Part shown: positions 1 to 8,237 of the stretch, piece after piece
Position numbering within the stretch: the first letter of the stretch is position 1
Layout: every line of letters starts with the position of its first letter
DNA from: Claveliimonas sp964652805
GTDB taxonomy: Bacteria; Bacillota; Clostridia; Lachnospirales; Lachnospiraceae
Assembly (NCBI GenBank): GCA_964652805.1
Contig: CAZZBJ010000003.1
Span: 1-45,460 of the forward strand
DNA: 45,460 bases
Direction: 5' to 3'
The notes under the pieces: model-generated
Databases searched by the model: none
Told to the model about the DNA's origin: nothing
What the model saw: only the letters and a program-made list of their open reading frames with translations
Position numbers and translations under genes: made by a program

Positions 1-1998
1 TATATAGTAAGCTCCACTTTCAGCGTACACATCATCCCCAAGGCTTTCCAGATAATCGCCCGACACCTCTACATACTCTGTGGATTCTGTCACGCTTCCA
101 TTTGTTCCTATGGTGTACACAGTCTGCTGGTAATAGTAAGTCGTACTTGCATTGATCGTCCGCGCCTGCGAATAGTTTCCACCGCTACTTATATACAGAG
201 CTGTGCTGCCTGTGAAGAAATAATAGCTGTTCCCTGAAGCAGGGGTAAACTGCGCCGTCGTATTTCCATCCGACGCTCCTTCCGTGAAGGCATTGGAGTA
301 AAAATATGCAGCTGTACTGTCCTCCCCCGTCTTGTTGGCTTCCATGTATGCCTGCAGAGCCGCATAGTCAGAAGCCGCATAGTCGGAGTTCGTCTCGCCC
401 TCCTCAAGAACAGTATATACGTCGGATTTCACACTGACAGAGTAGAAGATGCGGATCGGGGACGCCTCTGTAACAGTCGCCTTCAGTTCACTGCCGTCCT
501 CCTCGATATCATAGTAGATGACAGGGATAAGCGTTGCCGGGATTTTTACTTCCACCGTATCCCCAGCTGCAAGCGTACTTCCTTTTGTGACTGTGATCAG
601 GATATCGCTGAGGCTTCCGCTATCATAAAGAGCAGTGCGCACATTATCTGAGGTGAACGTATAGGTGACAGTCCCGTCTCCGTTGTCCTGGCTCGACTTC
701 TGCGTATAGCTGACATCTCCAAAGACGATCGCGTTAAAATCCGTCACTTCCATGTAGCTGCCCAACTCGTCGGTAAAGGTGATATAGCCGGATGTAGATT
801 CAGACCCCTCCTCCACCTGTGTGGGCGATCCCGTTCCCGAGGAGATCTCCTGGAATATCTCGTTAAAAATACTGATAAGACTGCTGGAGTCGGAGGCTGT
901 CTTGTAATAGCCAAGACTGGTGTCGCAGTCGAAGTTAGTTGTTATCCGTGTGCCGCCGCCCTGTTGTGTGTTACCGGTCCCAAGGCTGGTCGCAGTCGTT
1001 GAATTGCTGGAGACCAGATTCATAAAGCGATTGGCTTTCTGGGTTTCTGACAAACTGTTCTGTCCGTTCCATTGAGCACCTACCGTTCCAAGATAGCTGG
1101 TATCGGCGCCGTCAAAAATACCGACAGAATACACGATCGCACCCTTTGTATTCTTCATAGAGTACGCCGAGTCAATCGCTCCATCCGCAACGTTGTCATT
1201 GAACTGGGTGCCTGTCGTGGGCACGCCGTCGGTAAACAGAATAACTATACTCTGCCGCCCTTCCTGCGCTGCCGGCAGCATATCGTAGGCCTCTTCCATT
1301 CCCGCTTCCGTGTTGGTTGCGCCGGTAGGACTGTTCGGCAGTTGAGCCACCCTGTTCACATAATTATTGTACCCTGTCTCAATGCTTCCGAAACTGCACA
1401 AAGTATCAGAATTGCTCCCGAATATCACGATTCCCAGATTGTGCACTACTCCGCCTGTCCCGTCCGACATGGAACTTGCATAGAGAGCATCTATAAAATT
1501 GTCCACCGCCTCTTTCATGGCATACTGCCGACGTGACTCATTATCATTTGTTGATTGTCCTTGAAAATTATATGCCATACTTCCTGACTGGTCCAGCACC
1601 AGGACAACGTCAAGAGGCACATCTGTCGTAGTCGTTATGGATGACGCGGAAGACAGCGCTGACAAGGAGACGAGGAAGTCCGCCCCATCCGACATTGTTA
1701 CAGTCAAACTGCTTCCGGCCTCTCCACTGGTCTTGATCGTATCTGTCAGGGTAACATCCCCTGTAGACACGGACTTATCTGTCCAGACCTGACCCACATC
1801 AGAGATACCGTCGCTTGAAAAATAGTCTTTCCAGTCAGACTCCGTGGAACTGTCCGCCACTGCGTCCGCCGCCTGCACCCAAGTGCCGCTGTTCATAAAA
1901 GCACCCACGCCCATAGCAGCCACCAGCACCAGCGCCACAACCGCTGAGAATACCTTGATGCGCCGTCTCCTTTCTCTCAGTATTTTTCTTTTCTTCAT
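1..1998 (-). CDS. VWA-domain surface protein, 3' end cut by window edge
   Basis: Secreted von Willebrand factor A protein, probably a surface adhesin or pilus-tip protein. The first 666 codons are visible. A basic N-terminus (MKKRKILRERRRR) and a hydrophobic segment near residues 16-34 form a signal peptide. The VWA domain shows the MIDAS motif DQSGS at residues 136-140, a PTGATN threonine near 224 and FTDGVP near 255, so metal-dependent ligand binding is expected. The rest is Ser/Thr/Tyr-rich beta-type sequence, as in Gram-positive adhesins; a sortase signal, if present, lies outside the window. The ATG at 1998 follows a purine-rich GGGAAGGG site. A strong promoter lies at 2069-2097 and a G9 tract sits in the leader. 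The VWA call is firm; the adhesin role is inferred. Confidence 0.85.
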   Translation of the reverse strand, partial: MKKRKILRERRRRIKVFSAVVALVLVAAMGVGAFMNSGTWVQAADAVADSSTESDWKDYFSSDGISDVGQVWTDKSVSTGDVTLTDTIKTSGEAGSSLTVTMSDGADFLVSLSALSSASSITTTTDVPLDVVLVLDQSGSMAYNFQGQSTNDNESRRQYAMKEAVDNFIDALYASSMSDGTGGVVHNLGIVIFGSNSDTLCSFGSIETGYNNYVNRVAQLPNSPTGATNTEAGMEEAYDMLPAAQEGRQSIVILFTDGVPTTGTQFNDNVADGAIDSAYSMKNTKGAIVYSVGIFDGADTSYLGTVGAQWNGQNSLSETQKANRFMNLVSSNSTTATSLGTGNTQQGGGTRITTNFDCDTSLGYYKTASDSSSLISIFNEIFQEISSGTGSPTQVEEGSESTSGYITFTDELGSYMEVTDFNAIVFGDVSYTQKSSQDNGDGTVTYTFTSDNVRTALYDSGSLSDILITVTKGSTLAAGDTVEVKIPATLIPVIYYDIEEDGSELKATVTEASPIRIFYSVSVKSDVYTVLEEGETNSDYAASDYAALQAYMEANKTGEDSTAAYFYSNAFTEGASDGNTTAQFTPASGNSYYFFTGSTALYISSGGNYSQARTINASTTYYYQQTVYTIGTNGSVTESTEYVEVSGDYLESLGDDVYAESGAYYI

Positions 1999-2018
1999 GT
2001 TCACCCTTCCCTTCTGTG

Positions 2019-2027
2019 CCCCCCCCC
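2019..2027. repeat. Homopolymer tract of nine C (G9 on the gene strand) in the VWA leader
   Basis: Nine consecutive C on the plus strand lie between the promoter (2069-2097) and the start codon (1998) of the VWA gene, about 20 bases upstream of the ATG. A GTG at 2047, also inside the leader, is out of frame with the VWA gene by one base; losing one G would join the two frames. Such tracts are prone to slipped-strand mispairing. Confidence 0.8.
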
Positions 2028-2068
2028 GAAACTGAGGAAGAAAACACCCTTATTACCTAGTTCCCTTT

Positions 2069-2097
2069 ATTCTATAATATATAGGCGGAAATGTCAA
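2069..2097 (-). promoter_or_regulatory. Sigma-A promoter of the VWA gene
   Basis: On the minus strand TTGACA (2092-2097) is followed after 17 bases by TAGAAT (2069-2074). The transcript would start near 2062, giving a leader of about 64 bases that contains the G9 tract. Confidence 0.75.
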
Positions 2098-2141
2098 CAA
2101 CTCAAAAGGTCCAAAATATATGTATACCGAAAAAAGTACCG

Positions 2142-2173
2142 AAAAAAAGCGCCCGCTCTCATGGGTCGGACGC
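2142..2173 (-). terminator. Terminator of the CdaR-type regulator gene
   Basis: On the minus strand GCGTCCG (2167-2173) pairs with CGGGCGC (2149-2155), one G-U pair, followed by seven T (2142-2148). It lies just downstream of the regulator stop codon. Confidence 0.8.
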
Positions 2174-2191
2174 CTGCCGTAAAATCTGTAC

Positions 2192-3286
2192 TCAGCTTTC
2201 CTTTTCCTTCATCGCCTTCATGTGCTTTTCCACCATCAGGGCGATCTTAAATGTCATGGCGTTCTCAAACACCCGGACGTCCAGACCTGTCTTTTTCTGA
2301 ATTTTCTCAAGACGATACACCAGCGTGTTCCGATGCACGTACAGCTTTCTCGCCGTCTCCGAGATGTTCAGGTTGTTCTCGAAGAAGGTATGGACCGCCG
2401 CCAGCTCCTCCTCCTCGAAGTTCTCCATGGCGTTTCCCTCGAAAACTTCCTCCAGGAACATCTCGCACAGGGAGGCAGGAAGCTGGTGTATGAGCCGGCC
2501 TATGCCCAGCACGCTGTAGGACAGCACCCGCCGCTGGGAGTAGAAGACGCGTCCCACCTCCATAGCCATGTCCGCCTCCTTGTAGGAGCGGGACACGTTT
2601 TTGAGCTCCTCCACGATCGTGCCGTAGGAGACCCGGACGCCGACCATGGCCTCCATGCCCAGGGTGTCCACGATCACGTTCGCCATGTGCTGAATGTCCT
2701 CGTAGTCTTCTGTAGGCTCCAGAGCCTTCACAAGGATAATGTGCCTCTCCTCGACGGAGGTGGCAAAGTCCTTGATGCCGATAGCGAAAAGGCCCTTCAG
2801 CGTCTCCAGCACCAGGTTGTCGTCTGCGTTTCGGGGCTCAACCAGGAACACGACTCTCCTTTGCAGCACCGGGATCTTCAGCCTCTTTGCCTGATTGTAA
2901 ATGTCCACCAGGAGGAGATTGTCCAGAAGAAGGTTCTGGATAAACCGGTTCTTATCCATTTTGCCGCGGTTCATGGAGAGCAGGCTCTCCAGGTGGCTGA
3001 GGCCGAAGCGCCCCGCCATCCGGGCTTTGTCGTCTGTCCCGTCCACGGCCAGTATGTAGATATGCTCCGCGTTTTCCAGCAGGAACAGGCTCTGCTCTGC
3101 CGTGGCCTCCTCCTTCCCCTGGCTGTTATATTGCTCGATCAGGTCCTCCACATCTGCCTGCCGGGGCTGCGCTTTTACGTTTGTCATGGCCAGGCACTCC
3201 GGTTTTTCATTCCATATGGAACAGTCAAAGCCTGCTATTCTCTTTATCTCCTGTATCAGTTTCTGTATCGTCTGGTTTGGCAGCAA
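2192..3286 (-). CDS. CdaR/PucR-type transcriptional regulator
   Basis: Transcription factor of the CdaR (sugar diacid regulator) class, about 364 residues. The C-terminal 60 residues contain the typical PucR helix-turn-helix (NNLNISETARKLYVHRNT then LVYRLEKI). The middle has a GGDEF-like CdaR core and the N-terminus no clear enzyme domain. An ATG at 3382 is possible, but it lies inside the terminator of the upstream ABC ATPase gene. A TTG at 3286 preceded by AAGGA nine bases upstream is the better start. The gene follows the UgpC-type sugar ATPase on the same strand, so it may control carbohydrate use; the ligand is unknown. Confidence 0.8.
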   Translation of the reverse strand: MLPNQTIQKLIQEIKRIAGFDCSIWNEKPECLAMTNVKAQPRQADVEDLIEQYNSQGKEEATAEQSLFLLENAEHIYILAVDGTDDKARMAGRFGLSHLESLLSMNRGKMDKNRFIQNLLLDNLLLVDIYNQAKRLKIPVLQRRVVFLVEPRNADDNLVLETLKGLFAIGIKDFATSVEERHIILVKALEPTEDYEDIQHMANVIVDTLGMEAMVGVRVSYGTIVEELKNVSRSYKEADMAMEVGRVFYSQRRVLSYSVLGIGRLIHQLPASLCEMFLEEVFEGNAMENFEEEELAAVHTFFENNLNISETARKLYVHRNTLVYRLEKIQKKTGLDVRVFENAMTFKIALMVEKHMKAMKEKES

Positions 3287-3353
3287 CTTGTCACATCCTT
3301 TCCGGGCTCTGCTTTCGTCTTTTCCATTCTCCGGTATATGGCTTTGGCGGATG

Positions 3354-3389
3354 CCAAAAAAGAGAGACGCCCTCTCAGGCATCTCTCTT
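3354..3389 (-). terminator. Terminator of the ugpC-type gene
   Basis: On the minus strand AAGAGAGATGCC (3378-3389) pairs along 12 positions, one a G-U pair, with 3360-3371, and a T run follows (3356-3361). It overlaps the alternative ATG of the regulator gene and argues for that gene's downstream TTG start. Confidence 0.85.
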
Positions 3390-3420
3390 CATGTTCATAC
3401 ATTCATTTCAAAGCGGCCGA

Positions 3421-4533
3421 CTAGTTTGTGATGGTCAGCTCTGTCTCTTTGTCAAATATATGAATCTTCTCTGCGTCAAGCGCAAATTTCACGGTGTCCC
3501 CAGTTCTTGCTGTCGTTCTTGGATCCACTCTTGCTGTCATGCTTGCGCCCTCATAATCGAAGTACAGAAGAACCTCTGCGCCGAGCATCTCGTATACACG
3601 GATTTTTGCCTCGATCACTGTGTCAGGAGAGGTCTCGATGAACATCTGCTCATCATGTACATCCTCAGGACGGATGCCGAGAACAACGGTCTTTCCATCA
3701 TAGCCGCCGTCCTTGAGAGCCATCGCTTTTGTAGGCGGAAGAAGGATCTTGTGGGGTCCTACATCCAGGGCAGCCTTGTCGCCGTCGATCTCACATTTTG
3801 CGTCGATGAAGTTCATCTGCGGGGAGCCGATAAATCCCGCAACAAACATGTTGCACGGATAATCGTATAGTGTCTGCGGGGTGTCTACCTGCTGTACGAC
3901 GCCAGCGTTCATAACTACGATCCTTGTCCCAAGCGTCATAGCCTCTGTCTGGTCATGTGTTACGTAGATGATGGTCGTCCCCAGCCTCTGATGCAGCTTG
4001 GAGATCTCAACACGCATCTGTCCGCGGAGCTTTGCGTCCAGGTTGGAAAGAGGCTCGTCCATCAGGAATACCTTCGGGTCACGAACGATCGCGCGGCCCA
4101 TGGCAACCCGCTGTCTCTGTCCTCCGGAAAGAGCCTTCGGTTTACGGTCCAGAAGAGCTTCCAGGTCAAGAATCTTGGCAGCCTCGCGGACCATCTTGTC
4201 GATCTGATCTTTCGGAACCTTTCTCAGCTTCAGACCAAACGCCATGTTATCGTACACGGTCATATGCGGATACAGAGCGTAATTCTGGAATACCATCGCA
4301 ATATCCCGGTCCTTTGGCTCCACATCGTTTACAACCTTGTCGCCGATCTTCAGCTCACCGGATGTAATCTCCTCAAGTCCTGCAATCATACGGAGTGTGG
4401 TGGATTTTCCGCATCCGGAAGGCCCTACGAAGATGATAAATTCTTTATCTTCGATCTCAAGGTCAAAATCTTTTACCGCTTCAAATCCGTTGGGATAGGT
4501 TTTGTTAATGTGCTTTAATGATAAACTTGCCAT
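3421..4533 (-). CDS. ugpC: Sugar ABC transporter ATP-binding protein (UgpC/MsmX/MalK family)
   Basis: Cytoplasmic ATPase subunit of carbohydrate ABC importers, 370 residues, the usual length. It has Walker A GPSGCGKST (37-45), the signature LSGGQRQR near 135, Walker B VFLMDEP near 157, the H-loop in THDQTEAMTL, and a C-terminal TOBE-like regulatory domain. No permease or binding-protein genes are adjacent, so it is probably a shared ATPase serving several sugar transporters, as MsmX and MsmK do. An AGGAGG-type site precedes the ATG. It is transcribed alone or with the downstream CdaR-type gene. The family call is firm; the gene name follows common annotation and does not imply glycerol-phosphate as substrate. 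Confidence 0.93.
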   Translation of the reverse strand: MASLSLKHINKTYPNGFEAVKDFDLEIEDKEFIIFVGPSGCGKSTTLRMIAGLEEITSGELKIGDKVVNDVEPKDRDIAMVFQNYALYPHMTVYDNMAFGLKLRKVPKDQIDKMVREAAKILDLEALLDRKPKALSGGQRQRVAMGRAIVRDPKVFLMDEPLSNLDAKLRGQMRVEISKLHQRLGTTIIYVTHDQTEAMTLGTRIVVMNAGVVQQVDTPQTLYDYPCNMFVAGFIGSPQMNFIDAKCEIDGDKAALDVGPHKILLPPTKAMALKDGGYDGKTVVLGIRPEDVHDEQMFIETSPDTVIEAKIRVYEMLGAEVLLYFDYEGASMTARVDPRTTARTGDTVKFALDAEKIHIFDKETELTITN

Positions 4534-4592
4534 TGTTTTATTCCTCCTGTGAATGGTGCGCGGCGGTCGCCGACGTTTTTTATCTGCTACCC

Positions 4593-4621
4593 AGTATATA
4601 AAAAAAGAAGGGATTTTGCCA
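4593..4621 (-). promoter_or_regulatory. Possible promoter of ugpC
   Basis: A TATACT box (4593-4598) with a weak TGGCAA at the -35 position (4616-4621, 17-base spacing) lies downstream of the rsmI terminator. The -35 match is poor. Confidence 0.35.
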
Positions 4622-4681
4622 TGCCCAAGTTGAACAATCTTTTTTTTGATTTCTATACAACTTGACCAACGGTCCCTTCTT
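4600..4681 (-). terminator. Long interrupted hairpin terminator after rsmI
   Basis: On the minus strand AAGAAGGGA (4673-4681) pairs with TCCCTTCTT (4605-4613). Inside, CAAGTTG pairs with CAACTTG, and AATC with GATT around an A8 loop. The outer arm runs into a T tract (4601-4606). This ends the pgi-to-rsmI transcript; the nested arms make it larger than an ordinary terminator. Confidence 0.65.
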
Positions 4682-4703
4682 CTCTTCCGTCATTTTGGCG
4701 GCG

Positions 4704-5555
4704 TCAGTCCTCTTCTTTTGGCAGAAGCGCCTGGTAGATCTCCCTTTTGCTGACGCCTCTGTCCTTTGCCACCTTTTTCATGGCCTCTTTCCGGTCCGCC
4801 CCCTGGTCCATGTAGTATCCCATGTGCTCCTCCAGGGACGTCTCCTCCCATTTCTTCTGAGCCTGGCGGCGCAGTTCCTCCCGGCTCTTTCCCCGGATGA
4901 CAAGGACGCACTCTCCCCGGGGCTCCCGGGCCCGGTACCAGGCGCAGGCCTTCTCCAATGTGGTTCCGAAAACCGTCTCGTGCTTCTTGGTCAGCTCCCG
5001 GCAGACGGACACCTGCCGGTCTCCCAGCGTCTCCAGCAGCTCTTCCAGCGTCCGCAGGAGGCGGTGGGGCGCCTCGTAGATCACGATGGTCCTGGTCTCG
5101 TCCTTCAGCTCCTCCAGCACGTCCCTTCTTTCCTTTTTGTCGGAGGGGAGGAAGGCCTCAAAGGCGAACCGCCTTGTAGGCAGCCCGGAGATCGTCAGGG
5201 CCGTCACGCAGGCCGCGGCCCCGGGCACGGCTGTGACAGTAATTCCCGCCTCGCGGCACATTTTCACCAGCTCCTCCCCGGGATCCGAGATACCCGGCGT
5301 GCCGGCGTCCGTAATGAGAGCGATATTTTTTCCCTCCAGAAGAAGAGCGGTGAGCTTCTTTCCCTTCTCGGTCTTGTTGTATTCGTGGTAGCTGGTCATG
5401 GGGGTCCTGATCGAAAAGTGGTTCAGCAGCTTGATGCTGTTGCGGGTGTCCTCCGCAGCTATGAGATCTGCCTCCTTCAGCATGCGCACAGCCCGGAAGG
5501 TCATGTCCTCCAGGTTCCCGATGGGGGTGGCGCACAGATACAGTGTTCCTGCCAT
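4704..5555 (-). CDS. rsmI: 16S rRNA (cytidine1402-2'-O)-methyltransferase
   Basis: Methylates the ribose of C1402 in 16S rRNA using S-adenosylmethionine. The 283 residues match the family length. It begins with the characteristic LYLCATPIGNLEDMTFRAV block, followed by AEDTRNSIKLL and the glycine-rich ITDAGTPGISDPG loop of tetrapyrrole-methylase-fold enzymes. The stop is followed by a terminator, so this is the last gene of the run. It starts 10 bases after the end of trmN6. This matches the place of yabC in Bacillus. Confidence 0.96.
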   Translation of the reverse strand: MAGTLYLCATPIGNLEDMTFRAVRMLKEADLIAAEDTRNSIKLLNHFSIRTPMTSYHEYNKTEKGKKLTALLLEGKNIALITDAGTPGISDPGEELVKMCREAGITVTAVPGAAACVTALTISGLPTRRFAFEAFLPSDKKERRDVLEELKDETRTIVIYEAPHRLLRTLEELLETLGDRQVSVCRELTKKHETVFGTTLEKACAWYRAREPRGECVLVIRGKSREELRRQAQKKWEETSLEEHMGYYMDQGADRKEAMKKVAKDRGVSKREIYQALLPKEED

Positions 5556-5564
5556 CGTTCTCTC

Positions 5565-6341
5565 CTACTGTTTCTCCTGTCTGCTCTGTCTGTTCGGCCC
5601 GTACAGTTCCAGCAGCTCGTCTGTGTAGCTTCCGTCTTTATGGTACACCACCAGGGGCGGCTCCACAGTCATTCTGGGATTGGCGTCCCTCACCCCTTCC
5701 AGGAGCACCATATTGGGCTCCTTGTCTATGTAGGGGTGAACGAGACGCATCCGCTTCGGCTCGATCTGGTGGCGGCTCATGCCGGCAAGTATCTCGGCCA
5801 GTCGGAAGGGGCGGTGTACCATGTAAAACCGGCCCTTATTTCCCAGGAGTTTTTCGCTCTCTCTGAGCACATCCTCCAGGGTGCAGAGCGCCTCGTGGCG
5901 GGCAATGTACCTGGCCTTGTTTGCGTTTTTCAGCCCGTGCTCTCCGATCATATAGGGCGGATTGACTGTTATAACATGAAACGAGGCGGCGCCGAAAAGG
6001 GCGGCTGCCTTTCTGATATCTCCTGTGACAATGCGAATCTTGTCCTCCAGGTGGTTGCCAAGGACGCTGCGGCGGGCCATGTCCGCGCTCTCCTCCTGGA
6101 TCTCCAGGCCGGTGTAGGACGCTCCCTCATTTTTTGCTTCCAGCAAAATGGGAAGGATGCCGGTTCCGGTCCCCAAATCCAGCGCCCGCTCGCCTTTTTT
6201 CACCTTTGCGAAAGAAGACAGAAGAACCGCGTCCATGCCAAAGCAGAACCGGCCCGGGGACTGGATAATGCGGTACCCTTTGATCTGCAGGTCGTCCAGG
6301 CGCTCCCCCGGCTTTAAATCTACGGTCATCTTACTTGTCAT
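5565..6341 (-). CDS. trmN6: tRNA1(Val) (adenine37-N6)-methyltransferase family protein
   Basis: S-adenosylmethionine-dependent N6-adenine methyltransferase of the YabB/TrmN6 family, 258 residues. The SAM-binding motif is ALDLGTGTGILPILL (about residues 54-68) and the catalytic motif is NPPY (near 127). The ATG at 6341 overlaps the end of ricT by 11 bases, which suggests translational coupling. The position corresponds to Bacillus yabB. The methylase call is firm; the exact tRNA target is by family. Confidence 0.88.
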   Translation of the reverse strand: MTSKMTVDLKPGERLDDLQIKGYRIIQSPGRFCFGMDAVLLSSFAKVKKGERALDLGTGTGILPILLEAKNEGASYTGLEIQEESADMARRSVLGNHLEDKIRIVTGDIRKAAALFGAASFHVITVNPPYMIGEHGLKNANKARYIARHEALCTLEDVLRESEKLLGNKGRFYMVHRPFRLAEILAGMSRHQIEPKRMRLVHPYIDKEPNMVLLEGVRDANPRMTVEPPLVVYHKDGSYTDELLELYGPNRQSRQEKQ

Positions 6342-7242
6342 CCAGCTTCGACGCTCCGTTCTTCTCTTCCAGTGCCTTCAGCTGCGCCATCTCCTCCTTG
6401 GAGATCTTCGCATCCTTCTTCTTCCGACGGGGCTTGAAGCGCAGCTCTCCTGCCTTGTACTCCCGGATTTCTTTCTCGTCGTTGTCCAGGGTGACGACCA
6501 CCTTCACCAGCTGGCGCAGCACATTGACGGACTGCACGTCCCCTTTCAGCTTCTCCGGCGTGGTGACTGTGTCTCCCACTACCGGCAGGCGGCTGTTCAG
6601 CTCCTCATAGTTCTGCTCCTCGTTGGTAAGGCAGCACATGAGCCTGCCGCACACGCCCGAAATCTTGCTGGGGTTCAGGGACAGATTCTGCTCCTTGGCC
6701 ATCTTGATGGACACCGGGGCAAACTCTGTCAGGTATGTATGGCAGCACAGCTCCCGGCCGCAGATGCCGATGCCTCCCCGTATCTTTGTCTCGTCCCGCA
6801 CGCCGATCTGGCGCAGCTCAATCCTTGTCCGGAACACGCCGGCCAGGTCCTTTACCAGCTCCCGGAAGTCAATCCTTCCGTCCGCAGTGAAGTAGAACAG
6901 TACCTTATTGTTGTCAAATGTGTACTCCGCGTCGATGAGCTTCATCTCCAGCCCGTGCTTGCGAATCTTTTCCCGGCAGATGCGGAAGGCCTCTTTCTCC
7001 TTCTCGCGGTTCTTCTCCTCCCGGCGGCAGTCGTCCTTATTGGCAATGCGGATGACGGATTTGAGAGGCTGGCTGATCCTCTCCTCCTCCACCTCTCTTT
7101 GCCCGGTCACAACATTTCCGAATTCCACGCCCCTGGCCGTCTCCACGATCACCTGATCCCCGTGGTGGATTTCCAGTTCTCCGGGGGAGAAGAAATAGAC
7201 CTTCCCCGCCCTGCGAAATCTTACTCCGATCACCTTTGTCAT
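6331..7242 (-). CDS. ricT: PSP1-domain protein RicT (YaaT)
   Basis: Member of the PSP1/YaaT family, 303 residues. In Bacillus the homologue joins RicA and RicF in an iron-sulphur complex that stimulates RNase Y processing and affects sporulation. The PSP1 core is visible (GNVVTGQREV near residues 42-51), as are clustered cysteines (CGRELCC and GVCGRLMCC) that fit Fe-S cluster binding. An AGGAG site precedes the ATG at 7242. It lies between holB and trmN6 as in Bacillus (yabA is absent here). The basic C-terminal tail (FKPRRKKKDAK) is lineage-variable. Confidence 0.92.
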   Translation of the reverse strand: MTKVIGVRFRRAGKVYFFSPGELEIHHGDQVIVETARGVEFGNVVTGQREVEEERISQPLKSVIRIANKDDCRREEKNREKEKEAFRICREKIRKHGLEMKLIDAEYTFDNNKVLFYFTADGRIDFRELVKDLAGVFRTRIELRQIGVRDETKIRGGIGICGRELCCHTYLTEFAPVSIKMAKEQNLSLNPSKISGVCGRLMCCLTNEEQNYEELNSRLPVVGDTVTTPEKLKGDVQSVNVLRQLVKVVVTLDNDEKEIREYKAGELRFKPRRKKKDAKISKEEMAQLKALEEKNGASKLDDK

Positions 7243-7247
7243 ATCTG

Positions 7248-8237
7248 TCAGTTCTCCTTTATCGTCAGCAGTAAAAGTTCCATGACAAGGTCAAAGCTTA
7301 CATTTGCCCTGAGGCGGGTCTTGGCCTTCTCCAGGCTCTCCAGTATCAGCTCAATCCCCTCGTAGGAGCTCTTCTTTGCCCGCTCCTTAATGTGACTGAT
7401 CTGGTCTTTGAACACGACCTTGTCCATATCCTTTGTCGCTTTGTACAGCAACACGTCCCTGTACCATACCATGATGATGTCCAGGTAGTCGTTGATCTCC
7501 AGTTTATAAGTGCCCATCTTCCTGATGGCCTTCGTGATCTCACTGAGGTCCATCTCGTTGATATATTTCAGAAACTGAACCGCCTCCTCCCGGATCTCGT
7601 TAAAGTGATCCGAATTGGCCAGCATGATCGCCCGCCCCACATTTCCCTGAGCAAAGGCTGTGCACAGGTCCGCCTTGTAATCCGGCACATGCATGGTCTC
7701 CATGAGGTATCTGCGGATCAGGGTATCCTTGATGTTCCGCAGCTTCAGCATCACGCAGCGGGATGTGATGGTGGGAAGCAGGGCCTCCGCATTCTCTGTG
7801 AGAAGAAAGATCACCGCGTAGGCAGGGGGCTCCTCGATGGTCTTGAGGAGGGCGCTCTGCGCCTGCACGGTCATCAGGTCCGCCTCCGCTATTATGTAGA
7901 TCTTATAGGGTCCCTGGTAGGGCTTGATCTGAATGTCCTCGTTGACCTGCCTGCGGATATCGTCCACGCTGATGCTGTTCGGCTTCTCATGGGTCACCCG
8001 AATGATATCCGGGTGGTTCCCGCTCTCCGCCTGGCGGCAGGAGTGGCATTTGTTGCAGGGGTCCGGCCCCTGCTCCTCGCACAAGAGCATAGCGGCAAAC
8101 AGATTCACCAGCATTTTCTTACCGGAGCCTCTCTCCCCGTTCAGGATATAGGCGTGTGACACCTTGTTCTCCGTCATGGCGCTCCGTATATAGTGGATGA
8201 TGTCCTTGTGTCCTACTACGTCTTTAAAGCTTCCCAT
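7248..8237 (-). CDS. holB: DNA polymerase III delta' subunit
   Basis: Clamp-loader subunit, 329 residues. The N-terminal AAA-type domain has a degenerate P-loop GERGSGKK (34-41) and a zinc-binding group with CNKCHSC near 60, followed by NSISVDDIR and the SALLKTIEEPP block typical of delta'/tau proteins. It overlaps the upstream kinase gene by 14 bases and ends 5 bases before ricT. Gene order equals Bacillus holB-yaaT. Confidence 0.95.
   Translation of the reverse strand: MGSFKDVVGHKDIIHYIRSAMTENKVSHAYILNGERGSGKKMLVNLFAAMLLCEEQGPDPCNKCHSCRQAESGNHPDIIRVTHEKPNSISVDDIRRQVNEDIQIKPYQGPYKIYIIAEADLMTVQAQSALLKTIEEPPAYAVIFLLTENAEALLPTITSRCVMLKLRNIKDTLIRRYLMETMHVPDYKADLCTAFAQGNVGRAIMLANSDHFNEIREEAVQFLKYINEMDLSEITKAIRKMGTYKLEINDYLDIIMVWYRDVLLYKATKDMDKVVFKDQISHIKERAKKSSYEGIELILESLEKAKTRLRANVSFDLVMELLLLTIKEN

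Noticed and set aside
3287..3382. N-terminal extension of the CdaR-type regulator from the ATG at 3382
   Set aside because: That ATG lies in the terminator hairpin of the upstream gene; a TTG at 3286 with a good ribosome site fits better.
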